Program-made: the position numbers and the translations under genes | In this document: positions 23,595-36,714 of the stretch, one piece after another | How positions within the stretch are numbered: the stretch's first letter is position 1 | How the letters are laid out: every line of letters starts with the position of its first letter | DNA from: Pomacea canaliculata | Taxonomy: Eukaryota > Mollusca > Gastropoda > Architaenioglossa > Ampullariidae | Assembly (NCBI RefSeq): GCF_003073045.1 | Contig: NC_037592.1 | Span: 12,614,007-12,678,006, forward strand | Reading direction: 5' to 3' | DNA: 64,000 nucleotides | The notes under the pieces: model-generated | Seen by the model: the letters and a program-made list of their open reading frames with translations, nothing else | What the model was told of the DNA's origin: nothing | Databases searched by the model: none

Positions 23595-26417
23595 CTAAAT
23601 AAGTAGACAGAAACTGTGTACATATTCTCTAAACTTTGACCCCATGATGTAGTACACACAGAAATGGACTGACGAGCGGACTCCGCGAGACATGTGGACA
23701 AAATACCAAAGTGCAATGTTTAGAGTAAGGTACAACCTGGTGGAATTGAACTCCTGTAGGAGAAGAGAAAAGATCTGAATACCAATAGTGGGCATCACAC
23801 AGATGAGAAAGAGAACAGATGTCCCGATCAACATCCGGGTTACTGCCATCTCTTTACTCGACATACTAGTACCGAGATGTTCAGTCTTCTGTGTCCCAGT
23901 CGTCACGTTTGTCATCGACTTTCTCTGTTTGACAGCTGCTTGTAGTTTGATGGTGGTAATGGAGGTGCAGATTAATATGGCGATGAAGAAAATTATTGGT
24001 AGCACCGTGGAGTAGATAATTATGTCGAAAATGTCGATTATTTTCTTGTTATCCATATAGTACCTGAGAAATGAAAAACTTTTATTTTGTTAATATACAA
24101 TTATTTTCAAACTTTACCTATGGAATGCCTTCTACATGGCATATATACGTTCAAAGTAATAATATAGGCTTTACGAAATGTGGTTACAGCAAAGCACACA
24201 TACATTATATTTATCTTTAAACATACGTTGAAGTAAAATATAAAACAATGGGAACCTACGCAAACAATAGGTACGCTGTTTTCCAAATGACCAAGTTTCA
24301 TTATGCCTAATGACAAGAATGAACAAAGAAACATGAAAAGTATCTAATTAAAAAAAAATATTGGACGTTGATTTTCGGCTAAGACTGTTTTAAACAATTC
24401 TTCTCAGTGATGTAACTCGTCCTATTTTGTTAAGGAAAAATCTTACTTTAGGACGTTACAGGTGTCATGCCAAATGTTCAACTACTCTGGATTTCTTTTA
24501 CCTTTTTCTCGAACTGTGTCTTTTAGATCAAGCCTTAAAACCGATAAGATATTTTAAGAAATATTTTGCATAATCAAAGTTACTATTCTATCTGTTCCTT
24601 AATTCATCATCCATGCACCTTTAGTCATTGTCCTCTCTTTGCTTACGCTTATGTTCATCCTATCGATGACTGTCGGTTCGTTTGTAGTCTTTCGTGTGTA
24701 GCGCATTGAGTTCGAGTCCATACAGGAGAAAGTACTCTGCAAAACATACTAATATTTATGACCAGTTCTCTTACTTTGTAACTGTAAAGTAAGACTTCGT
24801 AATGTTTGCAGTCCGATCGTAGATAAAGCCGACGGTGTGTTTGGGAACGACGATAACAAACATCCCTGCCATCAGCACGACACAGCAGACGACAACAATG
24901 GCGGTCATGGTGGACGTCTTCAGCAGCCGCTTGGCGTGGAGGGGACTGACGACACAGAAACAGCGCTCACAGGCGATGACAGCCGACAGCAACTGAGAGG
25001 CCCACTCGGCGCTGGTTAAACCTACATCAGTGAAAATACACAGTCCTCTGATGTTTAGTACCCATTAAGTGGAATATATCGTGTTCCTTTATAAATCATT
25101 GTTTGCCAATAAGACGAGTATATCTAATAGGCTGTACGACCCACAAAAGAGAACGTTCTGTCTAGTCAAAGGGCTTTGACATTGTAAGTGCTACGTCACT
25201 AAACAATAAATAGTAAATAATAATCACTATCACTTACCTCCCAACCAGATTGCTATGAACCAGGTGTCTGGACTAACATGTTTCCTAACTCGGTCCTCGA
25301 CATACATAAGGAACAGGATGAGGACGCTGACGAGGTCAGCCAGCGCCAGGAGGAAGAGACAGACGTTGATTCTCTCTCCAAGACCCTGTCTGTAGAACAC
25401 CATGACGCTCACCACGTTGCCAGGGATTCCCAGGAACAGCAGAAACGGAATCATGAACCAGCAGATGACCGCCATGAGGATCTCATAAATCTTGACAAGA
25501 GAAAAGTACAGGTCAGGCGCCACCAATGAGTGGAAATATTTCAAAAAAGACACAAGTGGTAATGAATTAAAAAATAAAATAGGCTAACCTAGGAATAGGA
25601 AAAAAAGAAATCACTAGTGTAGTTGAGGATTGGTTTACTTCATTTGTATTGTTTTGCTCAAAATTAAAAAAAAAACACATTTTTTTTCTTGGTTTGAAAC
25701 TTAAAGGGGGTCAAGGACATGGACAAGCGAGATAATCTATTTACAAACAACAAGAACAAATGAGTGAATGTTAAAGACAAATCCAAAATCAGACATTAAG
25801 AAGCACTGTACTCTGTTATGGTAGTGTTTTTATTTTTGTACAGCACATTGAGTCTGTTCTATAATAGAGATATGCGCTATATAAATATGCTTATTATTAT
25901 TTAAATGCTATTTAACATCAAGCAAACTCACACGAGAGGCTCAAAAGGAGTTTGCGAAGATTTGAATTAGGAGAATTAAAGAAAGGCACAAAAGAAAGCA
26001 CAGAATATGCTCCACTAACCTGAGTTTAACGGCAAGAAAATTAATTTGTTTCTTATTCTTTTTTCAAAAGTATGATGACACGGTAGAGAAAAGTCTGCGA
26101 AAGTGTTTACAAGCACAAAACAAGAATTCACAAATCAACAACTAAAAACACTGTATTGCAGTCATTACGAGATAATAGTTATAAAGCGAAATGCGTTTCA
26201 TTAGCTCAGATATAAGCATGACTAAGTACTTAGCCACATGTAATGAACATTTAATATTATGTTCAATGTAATACAATATTTACTGTTGTCTTACTTCAGC
26301 AGATAAAATGCTTGATTCATCTTCATATACCATTGAACCTATGGTTGTGACCAGACTGTCCCTGATGTCTTTCCGTGGTGGCGGATCCGTTGAACTAATA
26401 TCTAACATGAGTTCCAT
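23595..26417 (-). CDS. Class A 7TM receptor, copy C, 4 exons
   Basis: Exons: 26417-26295, 25490-25238, 25021-24775, 24063-23595; 363 residues. The plan is as in copy A. Exon 1 (41 codons) opens MELMLDISS and then diverges (DPPPRKDIRD), ending in the shared ILSAE before the donor. Exon 2 shows conservative changes in TM1-TM2 (VVSVMVF; LVSVLILFL). The ERC motif, the NIT site in ECL2, ICVMP in TM6 and HFCVYY in TM7 are kept. The C-terminus ends SFCLLI. Intron 1 (804 bp) includes a short LINE tail (25836-25910); intron 3 is 711 bp. Donor of exon 2 is GTAAGT where A and B have GTGAGT. Confidence 0.87.
25836..25910 (+). mobile_element. L2-like LINE 3' tail
   Basis: Within intron 1 of receptor C. 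The motif 'gcgctatataaatatgcttattattatt', preceded by 'cagcacattgagtctg', is the usual 3' end of L2/CR1-type LINEs with its TTA repeat tail. Only the 3'-most end is present, typical of 5'-truncated insertions. Confidence 0.55.
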
Positions 26418-29400
26418 ATGTCAGTCCACGTTTTGTATAAAAGACAACCACAATGTGTGTATGAGACTTTCGGCACAGTCTTCTCCATATAAAATAATGA
26501 TTGTTTCAGATACTGCGTTCGCCCAGTCATACATAACCCAACACTTCAGACGTGAATGAGCTGGACAGTGTTTTTCAGCAAGAAGGAATCCTACCAGGTG
26601 CTCTCTTATAGCTTCAGACAAATTGTCACAACAATCAAAGATCGGGATGTGAGCTGCTTCTTAAATAAACGATGCATCAGTTCACCATAAAGAGCAAATA
26701 CAGTAACTGTTGCTGGTATAATTATTTACCAACGGAGTTAGTAAATACGAAAATTCATGCAGCGATTGATCCGTAAATATGGAGAAATATCACGAGAGTA
26801 GTTTTACAGAAGTTTTTCGTGTGCACATATGTTGAGTACCGTAGAAACATTTACTTAAAAAGGTTATTGTATAAATAGAAACTGTCAAAGTATGGGTTTT
26901 TTAAATCTCAGTCATGACAAATCAGTATGATTTCAAAATATTAATTCTTCCATAAACACAATTTGCAGCATTTATGATTGTAGACATTTCTACAGCGAAA
27001 GTAATATATCTATAAAATAGCATCAGATTTTAATAACTGAAATTAGTGAACGTAAGAAATAATAAGAAGGGCGTAAGTGTGTGCGTGTGCGTGTGCGTGT
27101 ACGTGTGCGTGTGCTTGGTATTTAATTAGTTCGGGTATATTTGTCGCTCCGCTCACCCTTTCGTCTTCTAGGGAGTCTATTTCAGAAAAAGAGCTTCCTA
27201 CGCTTTCTCTTGTGTAATATTTTTCTGTACAGCCACTGCTACCCTGAAGTGTTGTGAAGAACTGGTGTAGGACGGTAAGATAACAGTAAAGTAATACTTT
27301 GAGAGTATAACCATGGGATGATTTTTACTCCTCCCTTTCCATGTCGGGGTGTGTGTGTGCGCACGCGCTCGCGCTAATGTAGGTCTGTAAATAACAGTTT
27401 TGAAATCTTTTGTATCTGGAAACAGACTGTTGACTATGTGACCACTTGAAAAGTTCCACACCCTAGTTTACGAAAAGGACAAATATTGTCACTTAATTGA
27501 CAACAGATTCAACAGACTGCTGCATGGTTGTCTGTCAAAAACTCAGAAGATTTTAGTGGCGCCAGTGTTGCTTGTATACAGAGCGCTGCACTCTGTGGAG
27601 TTTGTATGTGGGATGATGATGTGCATTGAAGGTTTGAAACTGCTGGACTGTGCTGAACGGGTGAATGATATTAGACATTGTAATTGTTCGTCATCAGCTT
27701 AAATATTGTAACAAAATTCACAATGCGGATCTTTTATTGTGTTATTCTTATTCTCATCTGATCACCGAGATAAATAAATCACACCCTCTTCAGAAAACTT
27801 TAAAGCGCTGGAGACATGGTTGTGACTCCTTGGGTTGGACAACCCTCAGATGTGGGCCCCTGTCACTGGAGCTGCTCCCCAGGTTACCATGCTTCGGGTC
27901 TCCAATGCGGATCTCGGTGAGCAGTAAGTCTGAAAATACCTATTCTTCTCGGAATATTTGCATAGTCTCCTCTTGATTGATTACAGTGTAGATATTCACT
28001 GCTGACATCACGAAGTCACTAAAGCATTTGGTTACAATCCTGGACTTAGCGATGGTCTTTTGGGACAGGTTTTCACTCTTCTTTGCCAATCTGTTAGTTA
28101 CTTCGCTGTGAAGAATATTGTAGCAGAGGGGATGAACCTTACTGCTGTATGATCAATGAACAGTTGACAGCTTTACAGGACAGGTTTGCACTGTTGAGGA
28201 GAACTTCTAAGACTGATAAAGAGTAAGAGAAAATGTCGCTATTGTTTGCTCTCCAAAATAGCAAAATGTCTCTCATTCCTATTCATTGCAAACATTTTAT
28301 TGTTTGTATTAGTTACGCCTGAAGCCCCAAAACGCTATCTGTGTAAAAGACTGGAAACTTTGTAAAATGAAGGATTTTAAAAATTATCTGTTAAGTTAGA
28401 ATGGCGACATACTTTTAGGCTTGGTGTTTTTGGGGCTTATCGTTAAGCTCAATGGCAGGAGATTTGAAAGCTGGCGTATATAAAAACCTAATATAACCTA
28501 TTTTACAGTAAACTACAAGAGCAACACATGACCTGTAAGACTCAGGCATATTCTTTGTACCTTTTATATGCATATATGTGTGGGAGGCGGTCTGGGAGAA
28601 AAAAAGACCTTGAGTACAATACCGTGGATGACCTGTTTTTGATGAGCTACATGATGTGAAAAGACTGTGCTACATTTGCTACATATGCTTATGAGCTATT
28701 TATGGGTGTTTTATATGTGTTTCTCTTAAGTAAAAAGATGAAAACAAAAGACTTCAAATTCACGAAAAACGATTAGACACTTTCATTAACCTCGACTACT
28801 AGAACTTGTCTCCAACATTTGTTTTGTGCACCCTGTTAACAATTATGGATTCTCTGTCTCCTGAGAGTTTTCCTTTATCTTGTTGTTGTAGGTCTTCGTA
28901 CGATAGAGAAGAGCACGTGGCGAGATGCAAGCATGCATGTTGTCATCACTGTCAATGTACTCGTCAACACGGAGACTAAAGACTAAAGTGAATCCAGCCC
29001 TATCCATGTCATGGATGGCGGAACCGCACAAAGATGTAGTTTCCACAGGCACATATTGCTCCATACACAATAAGAACAAGAAAAAAAGTACTTTATTTAA
29101 TTTGGCTTTGCTGTAGAGTACATGTACTTTCTTATCGATGATAATTAGGATAATATTTATCACGATGATGACACTAAAATTAAAACTACCAGAGCAACTA
29201 AAAGACTATTAAAGTAAAATTAAAAGAAAAAAGCCGATCATGTGTCAAAACAAAATGCAGACTACTAACATTCCTACTTCCTCCACAATTTAGACCGAGG
29301 CAGAGAGAAATATAATGATCATTTCGTCTTCCTATGTTTAGTGAACACCAAATTACTGGATGGGTTTCTTTGAGGAATTCACTCGACAAAATACAATATG

Positions 29401-30814
29401 GAGGGTTTGTAATACAGCATGTGACAACCCGTGATTTTATCACATTTGTTAGTAAATGGTTTCTCTTCATCTCAAAATTTCGAGCAGGGATGATTTAAAG
29501 AATGAACATCTCTCATTAGGACTGTCTTGTCATTTCCATACCCTTTCCCCTAGAGGAATACAGGGGTGCATTTTATTTTTCTAAGTGCAGAATACAGTTT
29601 TCCGAATTCTGAGGGAAAATACTTTCTGAAATAGTGGTTCGTCTTTATCACTACATCATTTTGATTTAAAAATATCGCATCGTGAAGACGTGTGTGGTTA
29701 ACATTTCATTTAACAAGTCTTCTTTGTTGTTCTGCTGGATTAAATCTTTTTTTTATCGAACTAAATGTTGATTTGACAGTTATTAACATGTACAGGTAGT
29801 ACAGGCAGTGTTTCTTCAATAGAAGAGTAATGAATAGTTTTGTAGTAATGACAACTTGAGAAAGCGTTTTGGCATCAGGTAGATAAGGATGCCGCTGATT
29901 CAAATGATATTTTGAAAATATCGCATCGTAAACATGTTTGTGGTTAACCTAACGATAAAAACTGGCCCAATCAATGGAAACCAAAATAACAAACAAATGA
30001 ACCAGAAATACACAAAATCTGGCGACCTGCCTCCCTCAATCCTGTAAGGGTAAGGGACACTACTCCAAAACATATTGTTGTTTACATTATAACGACTTCA
30101 CACACTTTTATTGAAGTCACTATCCGTATCTATCGATGGAGTTTTGTAATCAATTTTTCATCTACTTCCGATCGTCTTATATGTTTGTAATTGTTACCAA
30201 TTATTTATTTTCGGTGACAATGCAATGTTAATCTAGTTCCAGCAGTAACATTTTTCTTAATTTGGAAATTTAAAAACATTTCAGAACATATGCAGAATTA
30301 CGGGAGATATGAAACTGATGATCTGCGACTAGTAGACTGTAGATATCTCCCTTGATAGGAAGGGAAATAAGTCACAAAGAAAAAAGAAAGACGTTGATAA
30401 CAGAATTCAAACCTCCAATAATTCTTTCCATTGGATGATTGATTAAAAATAAGAACAGCAACAAAAAAACTACATACAACTATTAATCTGACCTACAAGA
30501 AGGGGAAAATGTCACAAAGCAAAAACATCGATCACACAATTCAAACATGCAATAATTCTTTCCCCTTGATGATGGCATTGCATCACCACCTTCGCCCCTT
30601 CCCCTCACGCAAAAAAATAAATAAAAAGAAAACCTCCATGCAAACATAAAACTAAAAACGTTAGGGGCGTGGCCAAACAACCCTCACATACAGGACCGTG
30701 TGTGTACATGTTTGCTGTTCAATTCTTGTTCGTGTCACACAAGGGCGCGAGTACTGTGCACATCGTTTCTCAACATTTTTGTGTGCGCACCATGCTCTTA
30801 GTTGGCCCAGCGGC

Positions 30815-30848
<34 letters not shown>

Positions 30849-31334
30849 GACAAGAAAAGACAGGAAAAGACAGGAAAAGACAAGAAAAGAAAAGAAAAGA
30901 AAAGAAAAGAACTAAAACAGCTAAAATACCGTTTAATTGTCTCGTTATCATCTCCGTGTAATATTTTTTCTGGTGTGTCTCTCTATCCGTTCTCGTAGAA
31001 GTTCGGTCCGACAAAGAGACAGTTGGCACGGTCGGTATGTAGCTAGTGAGGTTAGCAATGACAGTACCCAGATAAGAGGAATATTTTGGGTCAGCATGGG
31101 TCAACATTGTACAAAAACACGCCGATACTAAATCCAGTAAATATTTTACATCAGGATTGGCTAACATTTGTACTTTTAGTAAAGTCTCAATATACTGGTA
31201 TAACATCTGTAATTTTGAGACCTGGAATAATATGTTGTGTATTTCAGCAAAATATTTCTTTCTCATAGAACCATAGACGACAGCGATGCATTGAATTTTA
31301 CTTTCTTGCGATTTTACTACTGAAACTTTTCGTT
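26418..31334. other. Intergenic between receptors C and D
   Basis: 5' flank of C with part of the shared upstream block (about 27225-27290) and a GTGCGT microsatellite (about 27076-27115). The 27.5-28.8 kb stretch has no gene that I can support. About 28950-29420 resembles 55040-55445 in the same orientation. About 30300-31260 resembles 34765-35720, being the 3' flank of unit D and the corresponding flank of unit E. A long AAAAG/AAGAC repeat lies at about 30815-30912. Confidence 0.5.
30815..30912. repeat. AAAAG/AAGAC microsatellite
   Basis: Nearly 100 bp of AAAAG with interspersed AAGAC and AGGAA variants, in the 3' flank of receptor D. The paralogous place in unit E (about 35190) has only a short A run followed by 'taactaaagacg', so the expansion is local to unit D. 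Confidence 0.85.
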
Positions 31335-33746
31335 CTATTTTCTCCCAGTCCACAGACAGAAACTGTGTACATGCTCTCTGAACTTTGACCCCATAATGTA
31401 ATACACACAGAAATGGACTGAGGAGCGGACTCCGCGACACATGCTAGCAAAATACCACACCACAAAAATTATATTAGTCAAGTACATGCTGATGGAATTG
31501 AATACTTGCAGGAAAAGAGAAACAATCTGAATACCAATAGTGGGCATCACACAGATGAGAAAGAGAACAGAGGTCCCGATCAACATCCGGGTTACTGCCA
31601 CCTCTTTACTCGATATACTAGTACCGAGATGCTGAGTCCTTTTTGCCTCAGTCGTCACGTATATCATCGCCTTTCTCTGTTTGACAGCTGCTTGTAGTTT
31701 CACGGAGGTAACGGAGGTGCAGATCGCTATGGTAATAAAGAAAGTGATTGGTAGTACCGTAGAGTAGATAATGATGTCGAAAATGTCGATGATTTTCCTG
31801 TTATCCATGTAGTACCTAAAAATAGAAAATCTATTTCTTCAAGTACTCTTTTACTGTACTTACGAATATTTTGAGTAATTTTTAACTTGGGAAAAGTGTT
31901 AGCTACTTTCAGACTTGACCGACTGAATTCTCAAAACCCATCTCTATAAGACATGTCTCGCGTATCAAGGTCGTATTCTACCCAATAGTCAGATCTTTAT
32001 CTAGGTGTATTTTGCCATGGTGTTATCTGTTATCTATGCTTATAATCATTATATGGCTGATAGTCGGTTTGTTTGTAGTCTCTAGTGTGCAGTGCACTGA
32101 GATCGTGTCCACACAGAAAATGCATTTTACAAATCATTTTGTGATGTGACCAATAACCTTACTTTGTTACTGTAAGGAAAGACTTTGTGATGTTGGCAGA
32201 CGGATCGTACATAAAACTGATTTCGTGTTTGGAAATCACGATAACACACATCCCTGCCACCAGCACGACACAGCAGACGACAACAATGGCGGTCATGGTG
32301 GACGTCTTCAGCAGCCGCTTGGCGTGGAGGGGACTGACGACACAGAAACAGCGCTCACAGGCGATGACAGCCGACAGGAATTGAGAAACCCACTCTCCGC
32401 TGGTTAAACCTACATCAGTAACGATGCACAATCCTTGAATTTTCATAACTCATTAGCTAACGAGACATCATGCTTAGTAATAAACCACTGTACGTTTGGA
32501 AGATGATTTAAAGGCTTGTATATCTTTGATTATTGCAGTCTGAGAGACTCACTAAAACTGATGTCTGTCAAGTCATACGGCAGTGATTTTTAAAAAATTT
32601 CTCCGACTCACTAGCAAAACATGCAATGAGAAGGAAATATTGCAAAGACCCACCTTCAAAATAAATTGTAAACCAGGTGTCTCGATTAACATGTTTCCTC
32701 ACTCGTTCCTCACAATACACAAGGCAGAGCAGGACGACGTTGACGAGGTCAGCCAGCGCCAGGAGGAAGAGACAGACGTTGATTCTCTCTCCAAGACCCT
32801 GTCTGTAGAACACCATGGCGCTCACCACGTTGCCAGGGATTCCCAGGAACAGAAGAAAGGGAATCATGAGCCAGCACATGGCCGCCATGAGGATCTCATA
32901 AATCTTGATAGGACAAAATTAATGTCAGTTTCACGTAAAAGGTCTTAAATTTGACTTAATGTTAGAGTGTGGAAAACTTAGTTCTCTTTGATTATTGGAT
33001 TCTCATATACTTTTAAATAGTTTATCAAATAAAGCCAACAAACTCTATCAGATCACCGACCTGCTGTCGCTGTCAAGAAGGAGAAAAGATAAAAATCCAC
33101 ACACATATCAGTTTGTGTGGAAACCAAGTTCATATTTCTCCGATCTATTGCTTCATGGAATACAGAATTCATGACTAATGAAATAGAAGATAAAATGATG
33201 AGTGAACTTAGTGATAGGAGGAAAAGAAGAAGGAAAAGAACACATTAAATAAGTGCAGTACCGATTTGATTATTTGGCTGAAAATCGAACAGATGTTTTT
33301 TATTTTGCTCTTCCTTTGAAACGTACGAGGTCAGAGACAGGAACAAGCAGGTAAAGCTATTTATAAACAAACAAAAAAAAGACAGGAAGTTACAAACATA
33401 TACAACAAAAGACATAAAAAAACAACAACATTGTACTCCGTCATTCTTGTGTACTTCAAGATAATAAATATGTTTCAAAATAATGCAGTGCGATTGAACA
33501 GAAAGAGAAAAGCCTGCGAAAGTAAAATAAATAACGAAATGCGTTTAATTAGCTTAGAAATAATACATCACATACATGACTAAGTACTGTGTAATATGTA
33601 AATTGACTTTCTTAGCTAGCGGTAGATCATTTAAGTTATTGTTGTCTTACTTCATCAGACAGAATGTTTGACTCACTCAACAGACTGTCCCTGAAGTCTT
33701 CCCATGGTTCCAAAGTCGTGGAATTGCTGTCTAACACAGGGTACAT
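31335..33746 (-). CDS. Class A 7TM receptor, copy D, 4 exons
   Basis: Exons: 33746-33651, 32903-32654, 32409-32163, 31815-31335; 357 residues. The plan is as in copy A, with the shortest N-terminus (32 codons, MYPVLDSNSTTLEPW) and one codon fewer in ECL1 (end of exon 2, IYFEG). Exon 4 is more divergent in the third loop (AMIYVTTEAKRTQHL) and in TM7's approach, and ends LWTGRK. The donor of exon 2 is GTGGGT, weaker than in other copies but canonical at GT. Exon 3 reads SGEWVSQF before the constant SAVIACERC core. An NST glycosylation site is in the N-terminus and NIT in ECL2. Open throughout. Confidence 0.86.
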
Positions 33747-35294
33747 AGCTGTCTTGTGTTGTCACGTAGACAAACACAAAGTATGCATGATACTTTCAGA
33801 ATACAAAGTCCGCTTAAAACAACGTTAATTATAATTGTATTAATTATACACAGTAACACTTAAGATGGTAATGATCTTAATAATTATTTGTCACCGGGAA
33901 TGAATCCTATCAACTGGTTTTTATAGCCTGAGGCAAATCATCAACACAGTGAAAGATGAGGATGCCAGCTACTATCGCCTTTATCTGATTTTTGTAAATG
34001 AAAAAACAAAACAAAAACACACCAGTTAATCACAAAATAGAAACACAGTAACTATTGCTGGTATAATTAAGAAATATTTTACGGGAGGCGGAGTTAGTAG
34101 CTAGGCAAATCCCATGTAGAGATGGATCCGTTGAATATGGAGAAATGTCAGGAGAGAAGTTTTAAAGCACCTTTTCTTGTGCACGTACGTTGATTGCTGG
34201 TTGTTGTACAAGAAGAAACAAGAAAAGTATGGCCGTGGTGTTTTTAATCTGTCATAACAAACTAATTCATGTCGAACATGTATACTTTTACAATTTTCAA
34301 CACTAATGATTGCAGACATTTTTAATAAGTAAAAAAAAATCCGACTTTATTATCTGAAATAGATGGATATGGAAATTAAAAAAAATAATTTGTTTGTGTG
34401 TGTGTAAGGTAAAGAAGATTCTTCTTTTTCTTTATCTTGTGCTGCTACTTTAAGGTGCTGTGAGGAGCTGGAGACGGTGACAGGAAGGTCAACCTTCGTT
34501 AGCCAGTTACATCATGATTTTAAAACGCTGCATTGTAAACACGTGTGTGATGAACATTTTTTTGCAGATAACGGAAACCTTCTTCGTTGTTCTCTTGGAT
34601 TTCTTGTTTTGAACAGTTTTGATATCAGGGTCGTAAGGTCAATGTTTCGTCGGTGGGAGAACACATCAATCGCTACTGAGGCGAAGTGTAGACCAAATGG
34701 TCAAGAGAATGAATGGATGTATGCAATCAGAATACAAAAAACTGTATTAGATAGAAAACAGGTAAACTGCGACTAGTAAACTGTAGTTATCTCTCTTGAT
34801 AGGAAGGGGAAAAAGTCAGAAAAAAGAAAGAAATTGATAACAGAATCCAGACATGCAGTAATTCTCTCCATTGGATGATTGTATTGAAAATAAGAACAGC
34901 AGCAAAAAAAAGAAAAAAAAAAAAAAAAAAAAAAAATAAAAAACATAAAACTATTAATCTGACCTACAAAAAGGGGAAAAATTTCACAAAGAAAAAATAT
35001 CAATAACTCCCAACAAACATAAAAGTAAAGACGCAACGCTTTAGGGGCGGAGCAAAGTAAGCCTGACATACAGGACCGTGTGTGTACATCTTTGCTGTCA
35101 TATTCCTGCGAGTGTCACACACGTAGGGAGTACTGTGCACATGATTACCCGACATTTGTGTACGGACCCTGCTCTTGGTGGCCCAGCAGCAAAAAATAAC
35201 TAAAGACGCTTAAATACCGTTTAACTGTCTCGTTATTATCTACCTTCACTATTGTTGCTTATGTGTCTCTCTATCCGTTCTCGTAAAAGCTCAG

Positions 35295-35478
35295 CGGCCC
35301 GGTGGCGCAACGGTTAGCGCCTGTCACCAATACAGTGAAGGTTGGCTGCCCAGAGTTCATTTCTCGTCTCGGGCACGCTGTTCTTTCTCTGCACGTGGCA
35401 TCTGTTTACAGGGCTGGCTACTTGCCGTAATATAGCCTGAGTTGCTGGCACGGCGTAAAACACAAATACCCCCCCCCC
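35295..35478 (+). mobile_element. tRNA-derived SINE with intact target duplication
   Basis: The head 'ggcccggtggcgcaacgg' followed by 'ttagcgcctgtc' resembles a tRNA-type A box, and 'gagttcatttctcg' sits at the B box position. The body ends '...gcgtaaaacacaaatac' and a C run. It is flanked by a perfect 15-bp direct repeat CTCGTAAAAGCTCAG (35280-35294 and 35479-35493). The paralogous flank of receptor D (about 30993-31010) has the same sequence once, i.e. the empty site. Confidence 0.88.
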
Positions 35479-35770
35479 CTCGTAAAAGCTCAGTCCAACA
35501 AAGAGACAATTGGCACTGTCGGTATTTAGCTAGTGAGGCTAGTAATGACAGTATCCAGATGAGAGGAATATATTGGGTCAACATTGTACAATAATATGCC
35601 GATACTAAATCCGGTATATATTTTACATCACGACTGGCTAACATTTGTACTTTTAGTAAAGTCTCAATATACTAGTACAAAATCTGTAATTTTTGAGTCC
35701 TGGAATGATATATGTTGTGTATTTTTTTCCAATATTTTATACAAAAACAAATCAGTTCTAGCAATACAGG

Positions 35771-35830
35771 TGTTACCGACCAGTCCGTGACTCCGTGTTT
35801 TCCAGATTATTTTAACCCCTTTGAGACTTA
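35771..35830 (+). mobile_element. LTR-retroelement fossil, 5' end of an LTR
   Basis: Starts TGTTACCGACCAGTCCGTGA and aligns by eye with the start of the LTR at 54255 over about 50 bp. The right limit is not clear; the unmatched insertion may extend to about 36580. Superfamily unknown; old and incomplete. Confidence 0.4.
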
Positions 35831-36714
35831 CGGACTGCGAGTGTACGTTGAATGTGTGGGAGAATGATTAGGAACACTAGATGGGAAAGAGTTAGAAGTG
35901 ACTCGAAAGTACACGGTAAGCCTTGTTCAACAATAGGTTTTTGGCGGGAACGAGGTTGATAGTGGATAGTGGATATCAGACCCGGGATAATGAAGGAAGA
36001 AAACGTGCTTGAGTCACAGAATGTAAATCTCCCTAGCTGATATTACATAGTAGAGCAGAGGGAGTGTGTGGCACAGTACTAACCCCTTGTGGATTAACAT
36101 CGACTAGACGAAGTATCACATTTTTTTCTGTTATTGCTTGTGGAATTATAATAGAACTCATGTAGGTTTCAAAGTACCTCTGCTGTGACCCCGGAAGCCG
36201 CCTGACCGACACGGAAAGTGTAGAATTTTAATTCTCACTGTTTTTGCTTTTGAAAGCACAGTACAGTGTGATATCTCATGCTTACCTCTTTGGTTTGTTT
36301 CATGGCAGGGTGAGTATACTTTTTTTTTCTTATTATTTTACAAATCAGAAAAATTTACAGATCACTTTTAACAATACAGGACTCAAATTGGTTTTTCTAT
36401 TCTGAAAGTCATGCCAGTGTGAGATCTCATGCTTACCTCTTCTTTAGTTTGTTGTCAGAAGACCAAGCTTCAGAAATGGTTTAAAACATCTTAAGTCAGA
36501 GTATGTAAGTATACTTAAAATATACTGGATTCATTGTTTACAAAAATTTATGCAAAAACACCGAAGTTCTAAAAGTATAGGATTTCAATGTCAGAGATAC
36601 ACAGATATTTCTATTAAACTAACCGAAAGGCATTGTAAGTGAAAACTGTTTGAGAGTGCACTAACAGTTTGATTCTCTTGCCACGTCACTAAATAGTCTT
36701 CGCTCGACGTTCCA

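Larger units (their letters stand above)
33747..36714. other. Intergenic between receptors D and E
   Basis: 5' flank of D with the shared upstream block (about 34405-34490), a poly(A) run at about 34907-34936, a SINE (35295-35478, listed separately) and an LTR-like end at 35771. The segment from about 35771 to 36580 has no counterpart in unit D. Within it, a motif around 36265-36300 ('ctcatgcttacctctt') recurs near 36420-36450, a small direct duplication. Confidence 0.5.

Noticed and set aside
27665-27976. 103-codon plus-strand frame upstream of receptor C
   Set aside because: Has an ATG but no recognisable domain, no conservation in other units and no clear splice or poly(A) signals.
30661-31440. 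259-codon minus-strand open frame
   Set aside because: Much of it reads through the AAAAG microsatellite (as a Phe/Leu/Ser run) and flank sequence shared with unit E, where the frame is not kept.
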